Below, in pieces: positions 34,604-40,607 of a stretch of DNA of 40,607 nucleotides. The stretch covers positions 1 to 40,607 of the forward strand of contig CAMAQA010000021.1 of NCBI GenBank assembly GCA_945860415.1. Direction: 5' to 3'. Position 1 is the first letter of the stretch. Each line of letters opens with the position of its first letter. The stretch is from Bacteriovorax stolpii. GTDB taxonomy: Bacteria > Bdellovibrionota > UBA1018. Position numbers and translations under genes: made by a program. The notes beneath the pieces were generated by a model that worked only from the letters and a program-made list of their open reading frames with translations, had not been told where the DNA came from and did not search any database.

Positions 34604-34619
34604 AGCAAGACGAGTGCCA
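34604..34619 (-). promoter_or_regulatory. Putative sigma-54 (RpoN) promoter of the repeat-protein gene
   Basis: On the minus strand TGGCACTCGTCTTGCT is an almost ideal RpoN element: TGGCAC at -24, TTGCT at -12, and GG-N10-GC spacing. The start would be near 34593, giving a 21-nt leader with the ribosome-binding site. It overlaps a 7-bp inverted repeat (ACTCGTC/GACGAGT, 34597-34615). Confidence 0.8.
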
Positions 34620-34688
34620 GCGAACACGATGGCCCGGATCGAGGCTGAGATCCAGCTACAGACGCGGAAACAGGAGATTTTTATGAGG

Positions 34689-34760
34689 CCAGCACCCCGG
34701 GCCGGAGCACTGGTGCGAAAGCGCACCGAGGAGATTTTCGGGGTCGTTTCGGCACCGAAA
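34689..34760. repeat. Cluster of inverted repeats, candidate activator sites or terminator
   Basis: Three palindromic elements lie between two minus-strand genes: a 10-bp imperfect stem (34689-34698 with 34704-34713), GGTGCGAAAGCGCACC (34712-34727) and TTTCGGCACCGAAA (34747-34760). They lie 70-140 bases upstream of the sigma-54 site at 34604, a normal distance for enhancer-binding sites. They also follow the stop of the gene at 34769, so a terminator role is possible, but no U-tract is seen. Confidence 0.5.
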
Positions 34761-34768
34761 AGGACTTC

Positions 34769-35308
34769 TTACTCGACGCCTGACCCCGAGCTGGCGATGG
34801 CCGTCGGTGCGGCGCGAAACGGAATGGCCCGCGTGGCGAATTTGGGCCCTTCAGGAGTGGCCACCTCGACATCGACGGCAATCATCCCGGAAGCGCCGTC
34901 GATCACTCGCACCCGGGCTTCATGAAGGACTGGAGCCTCTCGATCACAAGCCTGCGACTCTTCCGTGGAAACCACCTCAAGCCCATCGACTCCCCTGAGG
35001 CGCGTCGAAACGGTACGACAGTCGAGATCCGTAAAAATGGAGAGCTTCACCGGAATCCAATCACCGGCAGGAATTTCGCCTTCCGCATCGCTTTCCACTC
35101 GAACGGAGATCGATGGCTTGCCGCCGTACCACGGCTCGCCCTCACCCAGCGGAACCACCTTGAAACGGGCGGGAACGCGACCCTTTCCCAGTCCGGGCTC
35201 CTGCGAGCGCGAGGCGATCACCACGCCACCCAGGGCGATGAATGCAGAAGCCGTAAACAGGATGGATCGAACCTTTCGCACGCGAGCGCCCTTTCGTTCC
35301 GGACTCAC
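34769..35308 (-). CDS. Secreted or membrane-anchored protein of unknown function
   Basis: This 179-residue protein starts at GTG 35308, which overlaps the stop of the peptidase gene as GTGA, a coupling arrangement that supports the unusual start. A basic N-terminus and one hydrophobic helix (SILFTASAFIALGGVVIAS) form a signal anchor. The exported part is a beta domain with one Cys pair (TDLDCRTVS, ESQACDREAP), resembling an Ig-like fold, similar in style to the C-terminal domains of the repeat protein downstream. No family is recognised. It ends in a region of inverted repeats. Confidence 0.7.
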   Translation of the reverse strand: MSPERKGARVRKVRSILFTASAFIALGGVVIASRSQEPGLGKGRVPARFKVVPLGEGEPWYGGKPSISVRVESDAEGEIPAGDWIPVKLSIFTDLDCRTVSTRLRGVDGLEVVSTEESQACDREAPVLHEARVRVIDGASGMIAVDVEVATPEGPKFATRAIPFRAAPTAIASSGSGVE

Positions 35309-37161
35309 GGTGCCACCTGAACCCGGAGATCATAGCTTGATAGATTTCCGCCGGAATACAACGCGCCATTGACCGTCAGCAGATATTTCTTTCCGCTCTC
35401 TGCCCGGAAACTCACGGAAGGACATCCGGTGGTTTTCTCATCTGCGGCAATCATCACGAGGCCCGACGAGGTGCTCCCAAAAGCGTACATGTCGAGCCAA
35501 TCTTTCGACGCACAGCTCTTGCCACCACCATTGAGATTCTCGACGTTCACCACGACGGACCCGGTGGCTGCAGTGTGCTGGTAGGTATACCACCGCACAT
35601 ACCCGAATTTATTGAAGGGATACGAGCTGCTTCCGGAATCCACCGTGTCGTGCGCGGTGGCTGAATTCAGCCCCACATTCAACCTTCGGTACAGATTCCA
35701 GAATTGGGCTGTCCAGGTCTTGCCCGTGGATCCGATCCATCCGTAAGTTCGGGCAGGGGAGTAATGCGGACCGATGAGCCCCTTCTCGTCAAAGAGATCG
35801 GGCTCATCCGCAAACGAACCTGCGCCGGTGCACTCGGCTGCCTTGCACAGGGCATGGTACGGAGTGTCGAGCTCCGTCTCCCACAATGTTCGAAGCGACT
35901 CGCTCGATGCACCGAAACGCGCATTGTAATACGACGCAAACGTCAGCAGGCTCGTGAAGGCCGGAGCGACGCTCTGGTGCAGCTTCAAAACCTGGTGGAT
36001 TTTCGAGAAGCTCCGCACCTGCTGGTCGACAGGAGCTCCCGGGTTCACCACATTGTTCTGATAGAGTTTCCAGAGCAGGTACTGGACGCTCCGCTCATTG
36101 TGGATGCCATTGTAGCTGAGGCCTTTCGTCGACTGGCTGATGCTCATCCCGTAACCATCACCCTGGGCGGTTCCCATCGAGTCAACATAAACCTCTTCGC
36201 CGGTCGCGATGGCGGAAAACGCGTTGCCATAGCCTTCGCCGAAGGCCACGCGAGGATCGAGCCGATCACTGAGCGAATGCGAGCCACCGAGCGTGTCCGA
36301 TCGATAGATGCTGTACTCGAGATAATGGCCGAATTCGTGGGCCACGACGTGGGCGTCGTACTCGTCCGTATCCACGTCTTCTTTTCCGAGAATGTAGAGC
36401 TGCGGAAGTCCACCCTCGACCGTGAAGTGCGAAGTGCCGATGGCTCCGCTGCTTTTTTGTCCGGAGTACGGAGCATTGCGGGGGCTCCAGTTCACCATGA
36501 GTTTCGGAAAGGCCGCTCCAGGATCCGCCTGGCAGACCTGCTCCAGCGAGCTGACCAGCGTATCGGCAAGCGCAAAAGGAGCAGCCGATCGATCGCGATA
36601 CGTTCCCGCGCTGGAATCGTAGACGAGCGGAATGTCGAGATCGGCTGCGGCACTGGAGGTGGTGTAGCTCGCGGCGCTGACATAACCATGAAGAGCCTGT
36701 CCCGCAGTATTGTCCACGATGTTGAAGTCCCATGTCGCAGCACCGGTGCAGGCAGTCGAATAGACCCTGCCGGCGCCCGTGGGCCGCTGAGAGAAATTGC
36801 TGGTCACGAGCCGGGCCACCGCCTTCACCTGCACCTGGTTTCCGGGCACGACGAGCTGATAGAACCCTTCATCGTCCGTGATGCTCTCGGCCACAGCACG
36901 AGAGCAATTGTCGACGGCCTGGACGAGAGTCCGGCGCGAGGGCTTGCTCTGCTGGTCCGTGAAATCGAGTTTTCCGTCCGAGTTGGCGAAGATCGACGGC
37001 ACATGCCCAAAGCTGATGGAACCAGAAAGCGTGAACGTGCCGTAGTTGGCCGAGTCTGAAACGCAGGGATCCGCAGGCGCCGCGCAGGCAGAAAGACCCA
37101 GCAAGACGCCCAGCGTCCCGCCTGCCCGTTTCAGGTCTGCCTTAATACCTGCCCAGTTCAC
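35305..37161 (-). CDS. Gluzincin-type metallopeptidase lipoprotein
   Basis: This 618-residue lipoprotein has the signal LGVLLGLSAC (Cys26). The first 150 residues form a beta region with a carboxypeptidase-regulatory-like segment (ITDDEGFYQLVVPGNQVQVK). The zinc site is AHEFGHYLEY with His275-Glu276-x2-His279, and FGEGYGNAFSAIA, about 30 residues later, supplies the likely third ligand Glu, the gluzincin arrangement. The C-terminus (about 500-618) is strand-rich with GKKYLLTVNGAL and resembles pre-peptidase C-terminal domains. It is probably a cell-surface protease. The start is GTG 37161, chosen from the signal peptide; the purine run before it (AGAGGA) is very close. It is the first gene of the group leading to the repeat protein. 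Confidence 0.8.
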   Translation of the reverse strand: MNWAGIKADLKRAGGTLGVLLGLSACAAPADPCVSDSANYGTFTLSGSISFGHVPSIFANSDGKLDFTDQQSKPSRRTLVQAVDNCSRAVAESITDDEGFYQLVVPGNQVQVKAVARLVTSNFSQRPTGAGRVYSTACTGAATWDFNIVDNTAGQALHGYVSAASYTTSSAAADLDIPLVYDSSAGTYRDRSAAPFALADTLVSSLEQVCQADPGAAFPKLMVNWSPRNAPYSGQKSSGAIGTSHFTVEGGLPQLYILGKEDVDTDEYDAHVVAHEFGHYLEYSIYRSDTLGGSHSLSDRLDPRVAFGEGYGNAFSAIATGEEVYVDSMGTAQGDGYGMSISQSTKGLSYNGIHNERSVQYLLWKLYQNNVVNPGAPVDQQVRSFSKIHQVLKLHQSVAPAFTSLLTFASYYNARFGASSESLRTLWETELDTPYHALCKAAECTGAGSFADEPDLFDEKGLIGPHYSPARTYGWIGSTGKTWTAQFWNLYRRLNVGLNSATAHDTVDSGSSSYPFNKFGYVRWYTYQHTAATGSVVVNVENLNGGGKSCASKDWLDMYAFGSTSSGLVMIAADEKTTGCPSVSFRAESGKKYLLTVNGALYSGGNLSSYDLRVQVAP

Positions 37162-37306
37162 TCCTCTATTTTACGGAGAAATGCCTTTCCAACATAAGGC
37201 CGGACTTCAGGAGTGTCCGATCAGACACTTAATAAAATCGATAACTTGCAATCCTTAACGGAAAAGATTTTGAGAGAATTATTATCCGAGTGCTTTTATC
37301 CGACTC
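37162..37306. promoter_or_regulatory. AT-rich intergenic region upstream of the metallopeptidase gene
   Basis: This 145-base gap is clearly more AT-rich than its surroundings, particularly 37225-37295. It contains an inverted repeat AGTGTC-CGATCA-GACACT (37212-37229) and, nearer 37290, two direct copies of TTATCCGA about 14 bases apart. A regulated promoter for the minus-strand peptidase gene is likely, but I could not find a convincing -35/-10 or sigma-54 pair. Confidence 0.4.
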
Positions 37307-38473
37307 TCATCCGTGGAAAACGGCATGAGGACGATGCTCCCCCACCCATTGACGCAGATCGCTATGCACCTCGCCATCCTGGATTCGAATGAAGGCAAAA
37401 GTGAGTCGGAACTGCTGGCCGATGCCGCGCCAGTCCATGTTGATCATCTTCGTCCAGGTGCCGGTATTGATGTACTGCCTGCCGTCCGGCCAGACGCGGT
37501 TCATCGGGCGATGGGTGTGCCCGAAGATCACGGTCTTGAGCTGGGGCTTCTGGTCGAGAATGCCGCGCGCGTAGTTTTCGAGGTCCGGAAAGACATTCTG
37601 TGATTCCTGCTTGAAGATCTCGAGCGTGACCTTGAATCGCGAGCGCCGCTTCGGACTCGGAAGAAACCGGGTCTTGATGAAGTAATAGGCGGTCAGGAAT
37701 CCGAAGCGCACCGTGAACCAGGTATCGAAAAGCAGCCCCAGAAAAACAAAGAGCCGAATGGGACGCACCTTGTCCACGTAATCGCGCTCCCACTTCAAGC
37801 GGTTGATGATCTTCAGGACGTAGAAGCTGCCCCAGGGCAGGTTGAGCACCGGTTTTTCCAGATCCGGAGATTCCAGGACGGGCTTGGCGTAGTTCAGCAC
37901 GTGAACCGCCTCGAACTGGTTGCCGTGGTGGATCTCCAGCCCTTCCGGATAGGTCAGGTGATCCTGCTCGATGAGGATCCGGACACTCTCCGTGTTTTCA
38001 CCGCTTTTACGGGAGGGATTCCGGAAACCTTCGGGATCCCATTCCTGGAAGATGCGATCGCGGACCTTCGGAAAAAACAGATCAGGATCATGATTGCCGA
38101 CGACGTAGGTGATGCTCTTTCCGGGCTGGGCGGCAAATTCACGGAGCGCCTTCATGACCTTCGGATGCCCGGCGATGATGGACTCGACCTTGAAAACGGC
38201 GATTTCCTCGGTGATGGCATCCTCGAACTCACCCCGGTAGGGCACGTTCAGGAAGTCGAGGTAATCGCCATTGATGATCAGCTCGACCTCGATCGGGCCG
38301 TTTGGGCCGTTGCCATACTTGCCAGTCGAGAAATAGCGAAAAAACTCGCACATTTCGTCGTCGAAGAAGAAGTCCTCGTGCGGGTTGAGGCTGCCCTCAA
38401 AGAACCGCCCGGCCGAAAGGTGGCAGTCAGAGATGACGATCTTGAAGCGCTCGGCGCTCCCAGGTGTGCTCAT
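37307..38473 (-). CDS. Calcineurin-type metallophosphoesterase, LpxH/SbcD-like
   Basis: This 388-residue protein starts at ATG 38473 (MSTPGSAERFKIVISDCHL). The dimetal phosphoesterase motifs are in order: ISDCHLS (D-x-H), INGDYLDFL (GDxxD), YVVGNHDPD (GNHD), EIHHGNQF and FGHTHRP (GHxH). The size, and a long mid-protein hydrophobic region (LFVFLGLLFDTWFTVRF), distinguish it from the 240-residue LpxH of E. coli; the closest style is the membrane-associated LpxH-like or UDP-diacylglucosamine hydrolase relatives. Substrate is uncertain: lipid A precursor hydrolysis is one possibility. It is divergent from the ferredoxin gene. Confidence 0.88.
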   Translation of the reverse strand: MSTPGSAERFKIVISDCHLSAGRFFEGSLNPHEDFFFDDEMCEFFRYFSTGKYGNGPNGPIEVELIINGDYLDFLNVPYRGEFEDAITEEIAVFKVESIIAGHPKVMKALREFAAQPGKSITYVVGNHDPDLFFPKVRDRIFQEWDPEGFRNPSRKSGENTESVRILIEQDHLTYPEGLEIHHGNQFEAVHVLNYAKPVLESPDLEKPVLNLPWGSFYVLKIINRLKWERDYVDKVRPIRLFVFLGLLFDTWFTVRFGFLTAYYFIKTRFLPSPKRRSRFKVTLEIFKQESQNVFPDLENYARGILDQKPQLKTVIFGHTHRPMNRVWPDGRQYINTGTWTKMINMDWRGIGQQFRLTFAFIRIQDGEVHSDLRQWVGEHRPHAVFHG

Positions 38474-38544
38474 GGGGCTCAGTATACCCCAAAGCAGGAG
38501 CTGAATTGACAACTGCGTTAAAATCGTTCAAACCACACCGACGT

Positions 38545-38772
38545 ATGGCTGACATGACCAAGAAATGGCCGGACAACAAGCCCGGCAAGTATTTCGTCGA
38601 CGACCAGTGCATCGATTGCGACGCCTGCCGCACCGAAGCTCCGGACAACTTCACCCGCAACGACGAGCACGGTTACTCGTTCGTGTATAAGCAGCCGTCC
38701 TCCCCGGACGAGGAAGAAAAGTGCCAGATGGCGCTTGAAGCCTGCCCGGTCGAAGCCATCGGCAAGGAATAA
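38545..38772 (+). CDS. Small [4Fe-4S] ferredoxin
   Basis: This 75-residue protein carries one cluster-binding set: Cys-x2-Cys-x2-Cys (QCIDCDACRTEAPDNF) and the distant Cys in EACPVEAIG, the usual CP signature. An extra Cys (EEKCQMA) precedes it. The N-terminus KWPDNKPGKYFVDDQC is typical of small ferredoxins in Bdellovibrio and Myxococcus. It serves as a cytosolic electron carrier. The ATG at 38545 is used although no good ribosome-binding site is present; ATG 38554 is close. A TTGACA lies at 38506 but no -10 fits it. Confidence 0.92.
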   Translation: MADMTKKWPDNKPGKYFVDDQCIDCDACRTEAPDNFTRNDEHGYSFVYKQPSSPDEEEKCQMALEACPVEAIGKE

Positions 38773-38788
38773 CGTTTTTCACCGAATT

Positions 38789-38830
38789 GGGGGTCGCCTC
38801 GCTCCTTCGACAGTATCGAGGCGCTCCCCC
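38789..38830. terminator. Terminator-like hairpin between convergent genes
   Basis: GGGGG then CGCCTCG (38789-38801) pairs with CGAGGCG then CCCCC (38817-38830) around a small internal loop. It sits between the ends of the ferredoxin and the Ser/Arg-rich genes. No strong U-run follows on either strand. Confidence 0.55.
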
Positions 38831-38874
38831 CTTCGGATCTTCTTCAGACCGGCCCCTCGCCGGCTTTCCAGCGA

Positions 38875-39273
38875 TCAGGCGGCTTTCTGACGCTTCTTTC
38901 CTGACAATGCCGACTTGATCGAGCTGACCATGTGCTCCGCGCTCTCGGTCACGCGACGTCCCACGCCCTCGCGCTGGCGCTGACTTTCGCCCTTGGTCCG
39001 ACGCTGAGCCTGACGCTGGCTGGTGGCGCGCCCCGAACTGCTGCTCTTCTTCTTGGCGCGCGGCCGAGCGCGAGAACTCGAGGATGAGGACTCGCTCATT
39101 CCCCAACCCGAGCTTGATGGGCTCGAGGCCATCGAGCTCGATTTGCGTGAGGACGGTCGAGCCGAAGTCCTCGAAGTGGACCGCGAGGGCGACGTCCGCG
39201 AAGACGGCGAAGAGCGGCCTGCGCGACTGGTTTTCTTGGATCGGGTACTGCTGCTTCGTTTTTGTTGTGCCAT
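38875..39273 (-). CDS. Ser/Arg/Lys-rich basic low-complexity protein
   Basis: This 132-residue protein starts at ATG 39273 with GGAGG five bases before it. It is dominated by Ser, Arg and Lys, with Arg-Ser/Ser-Arg runs (MAQQKRSSSTRSKKTSRAGR, then SPSRSTSRTSARPSSRKSSS) and a poly-Ser stretch. The C-terminus is more ordered and amphipathic (VTESAEHMVSSIKSALSGKK). No signal peptide is present. Strong basic charge suggests nucleic-acid binding, as with histone H1-like bacterial proteins, but the SR-type composition is unusual; the function is unknown. It may be transcribed from the putative sigma-54 site at 39297. Confidence 0.8.
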   Translation of the reverse strand: MAQQKRSSSTRSKKTSRAGRSSPSSRTSPSRSTSRTSARPSSRKSSSMASSPSSSGWGMSESSSSSSRARPRAKKKSSSSGRATSQRQAQRRTKGESQRQREGVGRRVTESAEHMVSSIKSALSGKKRQKAA

Positions 39274-39296
39274 GGAAACCTCCGTCACGAGCCGTT

Positions 39297-39312
39297 TGCA
39301 ACTCGCAGGCCG
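39297..39312 (-). promoter_or_regulatory. Possible sigma-54 promoter of the Ser/Arg-rich gene
   Basis: On the minus strand CGGCCTGCGAGTTGCA keeps the GG-N10-GC spacing and a perfect TTGCA -12 element; the -24 is CGGC rather than TGGC. The predicted start near 39286 would leave a 13-nt leader that just includes GGAGG. It is weaker than the other three sites. Confidence 0.45.
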
Positions 39313-39335
39313 GGAACCTCCAGGGCTCGCTCGAA

Positions 39336-40454
39336 TCAGGTGAATCGGCCGATCTGGATCGGCTCGGACTGTCCTGCCATCGACTGCTGGATCGAGACCT
39401 GCTGCGCGACGGAGCGCGCGAGCCCCCGAAACTGCTCGGCGATGGGGCTCGAGGGTTCAGCAATCACGATCGGCCTGCCGAGATCGCCACCTTCGCGCAC
39501 CTTCTGCACGATTGGAATCTGCGCGAGGAGCTGCGTGCGGTACTTGGCAGCCAGCGTCTTTCCGCCGTCCTGTCCAAACAGATAATGGCGATCGCTCGTT
39601 CCAGGCACCTCGAAGTAGCTCATGTTTTCGACGATTCCGAGCAGCGGAATGCGGACTTTGTCGAACATCGCGAGCGCCTTGCGGACGTCCTGCATCGACA
39701 CTTCCTGCGGAGTCGTCACCATCACTGCACCACTGACGGGCACCACCTGCGAGAGCGAGAGCTGCACGTCGCCAGTGCCGGGCGGCATATCGACCACGAG
39801 GTAGTCGAGCTTGCCCCAGTTCACCTTGTGGCAGAACTGGCTGACCACGCTGTGGAGCATCGGGCCGCGCCAGGCCATCGGCTGGTCACCCTTCACGAGG
39901 AATCCCATCGACATCACCTTGAGGCCGTGGGCGGTCGGAGGCAGGAAGATCTCTCCCTTGACCGGATCCTTTTCGAGCTGCGGATCTTCAGTCACGCCAA
40001 GCATCGTCGGCAGGTTCGGGCCGTAGATATCGGCATCCATAATTCCCACTCGCGCGCCTTCGAGCGCCAGCGAGACTGCAAGATTCACGGCCACCGTGCT
40101 TTTTCCGACGCCGCCCTTGCCGCTCGAAACGGCGATGATGTGCTCGACACCCTCGATCGGCTGCGAGGTGGGGGTCGCGCCTGCACTTGATCCCTGCGGG
40201 CGACGCACTTCGGCGTCCATTTTGATTTTCACTTCGGTGACGCCGGGAATGGCGCTCACCTTCTGGCGGCACTCGTCTTCCATCTGCTTCTTCATCGGGC
40301 AGGCCGGCGTAGTCAGGACCACGCGGAAGGAGACTCGGTCGCCGCCCACTTCCAGGTCTCGGATCATGCCGAGCGACACGAGATCCTGCTTGAGGTCGGG
40401 ATCATTCACGGTGCGAAGGGCCTGGACTACCTGCTCGGTCGAAAGGGTGCTCAT
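39336..40454 (-). CDS. mrp: Mrp/ApbC-type P-loop Fe-S cluster carrier ATPase
   Basis: This 372-residue protein has an N-terminal MIP18/DUF59 domain (VVQALRTVNDPDLKQDLVSL, with conserved Cys52 in TTPACPMKK). The Mrp ATPase domain has the deviant Walker A SSGKGGVGKST at 110-120, GIMDADIYGPNLP and LVVDMPPGTGD. It assembles or carries iron-sulfur clusters in the cytosol and could serve SdhB and the ferredoxin encoded nearby. The usual CxxC after ENMSYF is missing (EVPGTSDRHYLFG), as in some family members, which changes how a bridging cluster could be held. The start at 40454 is the first ATG after a short intergenic region. Confidence 0.93.
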   Translation of the reverse strand: MSTLSTEQVVQALRTVNDPDLKQDLVSLGMIRDLEVGGDRVSFRVVLTTPACPMKKQMEDECRQKVSAIPGVTEVKIKMDAEVRRPQGSSAGATPTSQPIEGVEHIIAVSSGKGGVGKSTVAVNLAVSLALEGARVGIMDADIYGPNLPTMLGVTEDPQLEKDPVKGEIFLPPTAHGLKVMSMGFLVKGDQPMAWRGPMLHSVVSQFCHKVNWGKLDYLVVDMPPGTGDVQLSLSQVVPVSGAVMVTTPQEVSMQDVRKALAMFDKVRIPLLGIVENMSYFEVPGTSDRHYLFGQDGGKTLAAKYRTQLLAQIPIVQKVREGGDLGRPIVIAEPSSPIAEQFRGLARSVAQQVSIQQSMAGQSEPIQIGRFT

Positions 40455-40492
40455 GCCCCGGGTTTTGTCATAAAACCGGCGGGGGATGCAAG

Positions 40493-40607
40493 GTGGGAGC
40501 GAGCTTCGGCGCGGGAGTGTGGGAGCGAGCTTCGGCGCGGGAGTGTGGGAGCGAGCTTCGGCGCGGGAGTGTGGGAGCGAGCTTCGGCGCGGGAGTGTGG
40601 GAGCGAG
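40493..40607. repeat. 26-bp tandem repeat array, REP-like
   Basis: Four full identical 26-base units (40493, 40519, 40545, 40571) and 11 bases of a fifth run off the window end. Each begins GTGGGAGCGAGCTTCGGCGC. The first 14 bases match the head of Pseudomonas REP elements (TGTGGGAGCGAGCTTGCTCG), but the second half lacks the palindrome. It lies directly upstream of mrp. There are no spacers, so it is not a CRISPR array. Confidence 0.95.

Noticed and set aside
33379..34686. Several plus-strand frames opposite the Gly-x-x-x protein
   Set aside because: They are complements of the repeat DNA, with repetitive Arg/Ala-rich composition and no independent signals.
34683..34925. Small plus-strand frame preceded by AGGAG and an ATG
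   Set aside because: The ribosome-binding site is attractive, but most of the frame is antisense to the gene at 34769-35308 and the rest lies in palindromes; no recognisable product.
35704..37059. Plus-strand open frame of 451 codons
   Set aside because: It is antisense to the HEFGH metallopeptidase gene, which has clear domain structure.
38506..38534. Sigma-70 promoter for the ferredoxin gene
   Set aside because: TTGACA is perfect but no acceptable -10 lies 15-19 bases downstream.
40493..40607. CRISPR array
   Set aside because: Units are contiguous with no variable spacers; it is a simple tandem repeat.

Overview
This window is a gene-dense, GC-rich bacterial chromosome segment with no phage, transposon, rRNA, tRNA or CRISPR locus that I can see. 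The housekeeping content is chromosomal: arginyl-tRNA synthetase, a three-gene sdhCAB operon with a single-subunit b558-type membrane anchor, an Mrp-type Fe-S ATPase, a small ferredoxin and a SUI1/YciH factor. There are many lipoproteins, an NtrB/NtrC-type two-component pair, an HD-GYP-derived protein and several large uncharacterised envelope proteins. Together these suggest a Gram-negative bacterium of the Bdellovibrionota/Oligoflexia or another deltaproteobacteria-like lineage. That assignment is inferred from gene style only.

Layout. 1-2778: the 3' part of a large gene resembling a decayed N6-adenine DNA methylase with a target-recognition-like C-terminus. 8340 down to 2756 (minus): a tightly overlapped operon of sensor histidine kinase, sigma-54 response regulator, an unknown protein and a long ChaN-like haem-binding-domain protein. 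8369-10551 (plus): an unknown protein and a degenerate HD-GYP protein. 10481-13126: an unknown protein, a TonB-like protein and a membrane protein joining a sigma-region-4-like helix-turn-helix to an anti-sigma zinc finger. 13294-17694: a secreted lipoprotein, then a minus-strand run of a TPR protein with octapeptide repeats, a FecR-domain protein, an outer-membrane barrel and an aminopeptidase-like lipoprotein. 17801-21577 (plus): an SMR exporter, an EI24/CysZ-like protein, a SUI1 protein, a CDF transporter, an envelope protein and an M23-like lipoprotein. 21713-25620: a low-complexity lipoprotein, a methyltransferase, a secreted protein, a membrane-anchored protein and a DUF1853 protein. 30843 down to 25661 (minus): sdhC-sdhA-sdhB-argS. 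37161 down to 30950 (minus): a metallopeptidase lipoprotein, a small secreted protein, a 788-residue Gly-x-x-x repeat protein with Ig-like domains, a lipoprotein and an Hpt-domain protein. 37307-40454: a calcineurin-type phosphoesterase, a ferredoxin, a Ser/Arg-rich basic protein and Mrp. The window ends inside a 26-bp tandem array resembling Pseudomonas REP heads.

The most interesting signal is regulatory. Four sites with the GG-N10-GC spacing of a sigma-54 (RpoN) promoter lie in the correct orientation 13 to 32 nt (leader length) before start codons: at 13251 (secreted lipoprotein), 22754 (Arg/Asp/Gly/His-rich lipoprotein), 34604 (Gly-x-x-x giant) and 39297 (Ser/Arg-rich protein). All four targets are uncharacterised low-complexity or Gly-rich proteins. 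The window also encodes a sigma-54 activator (GAFSGA loop) with its kinase. This suggests a sigma-54 regulon of unusual envelope proteins. The link between this particular activator and these promoters is inference. No stretch over 300 bases lacks a gene.
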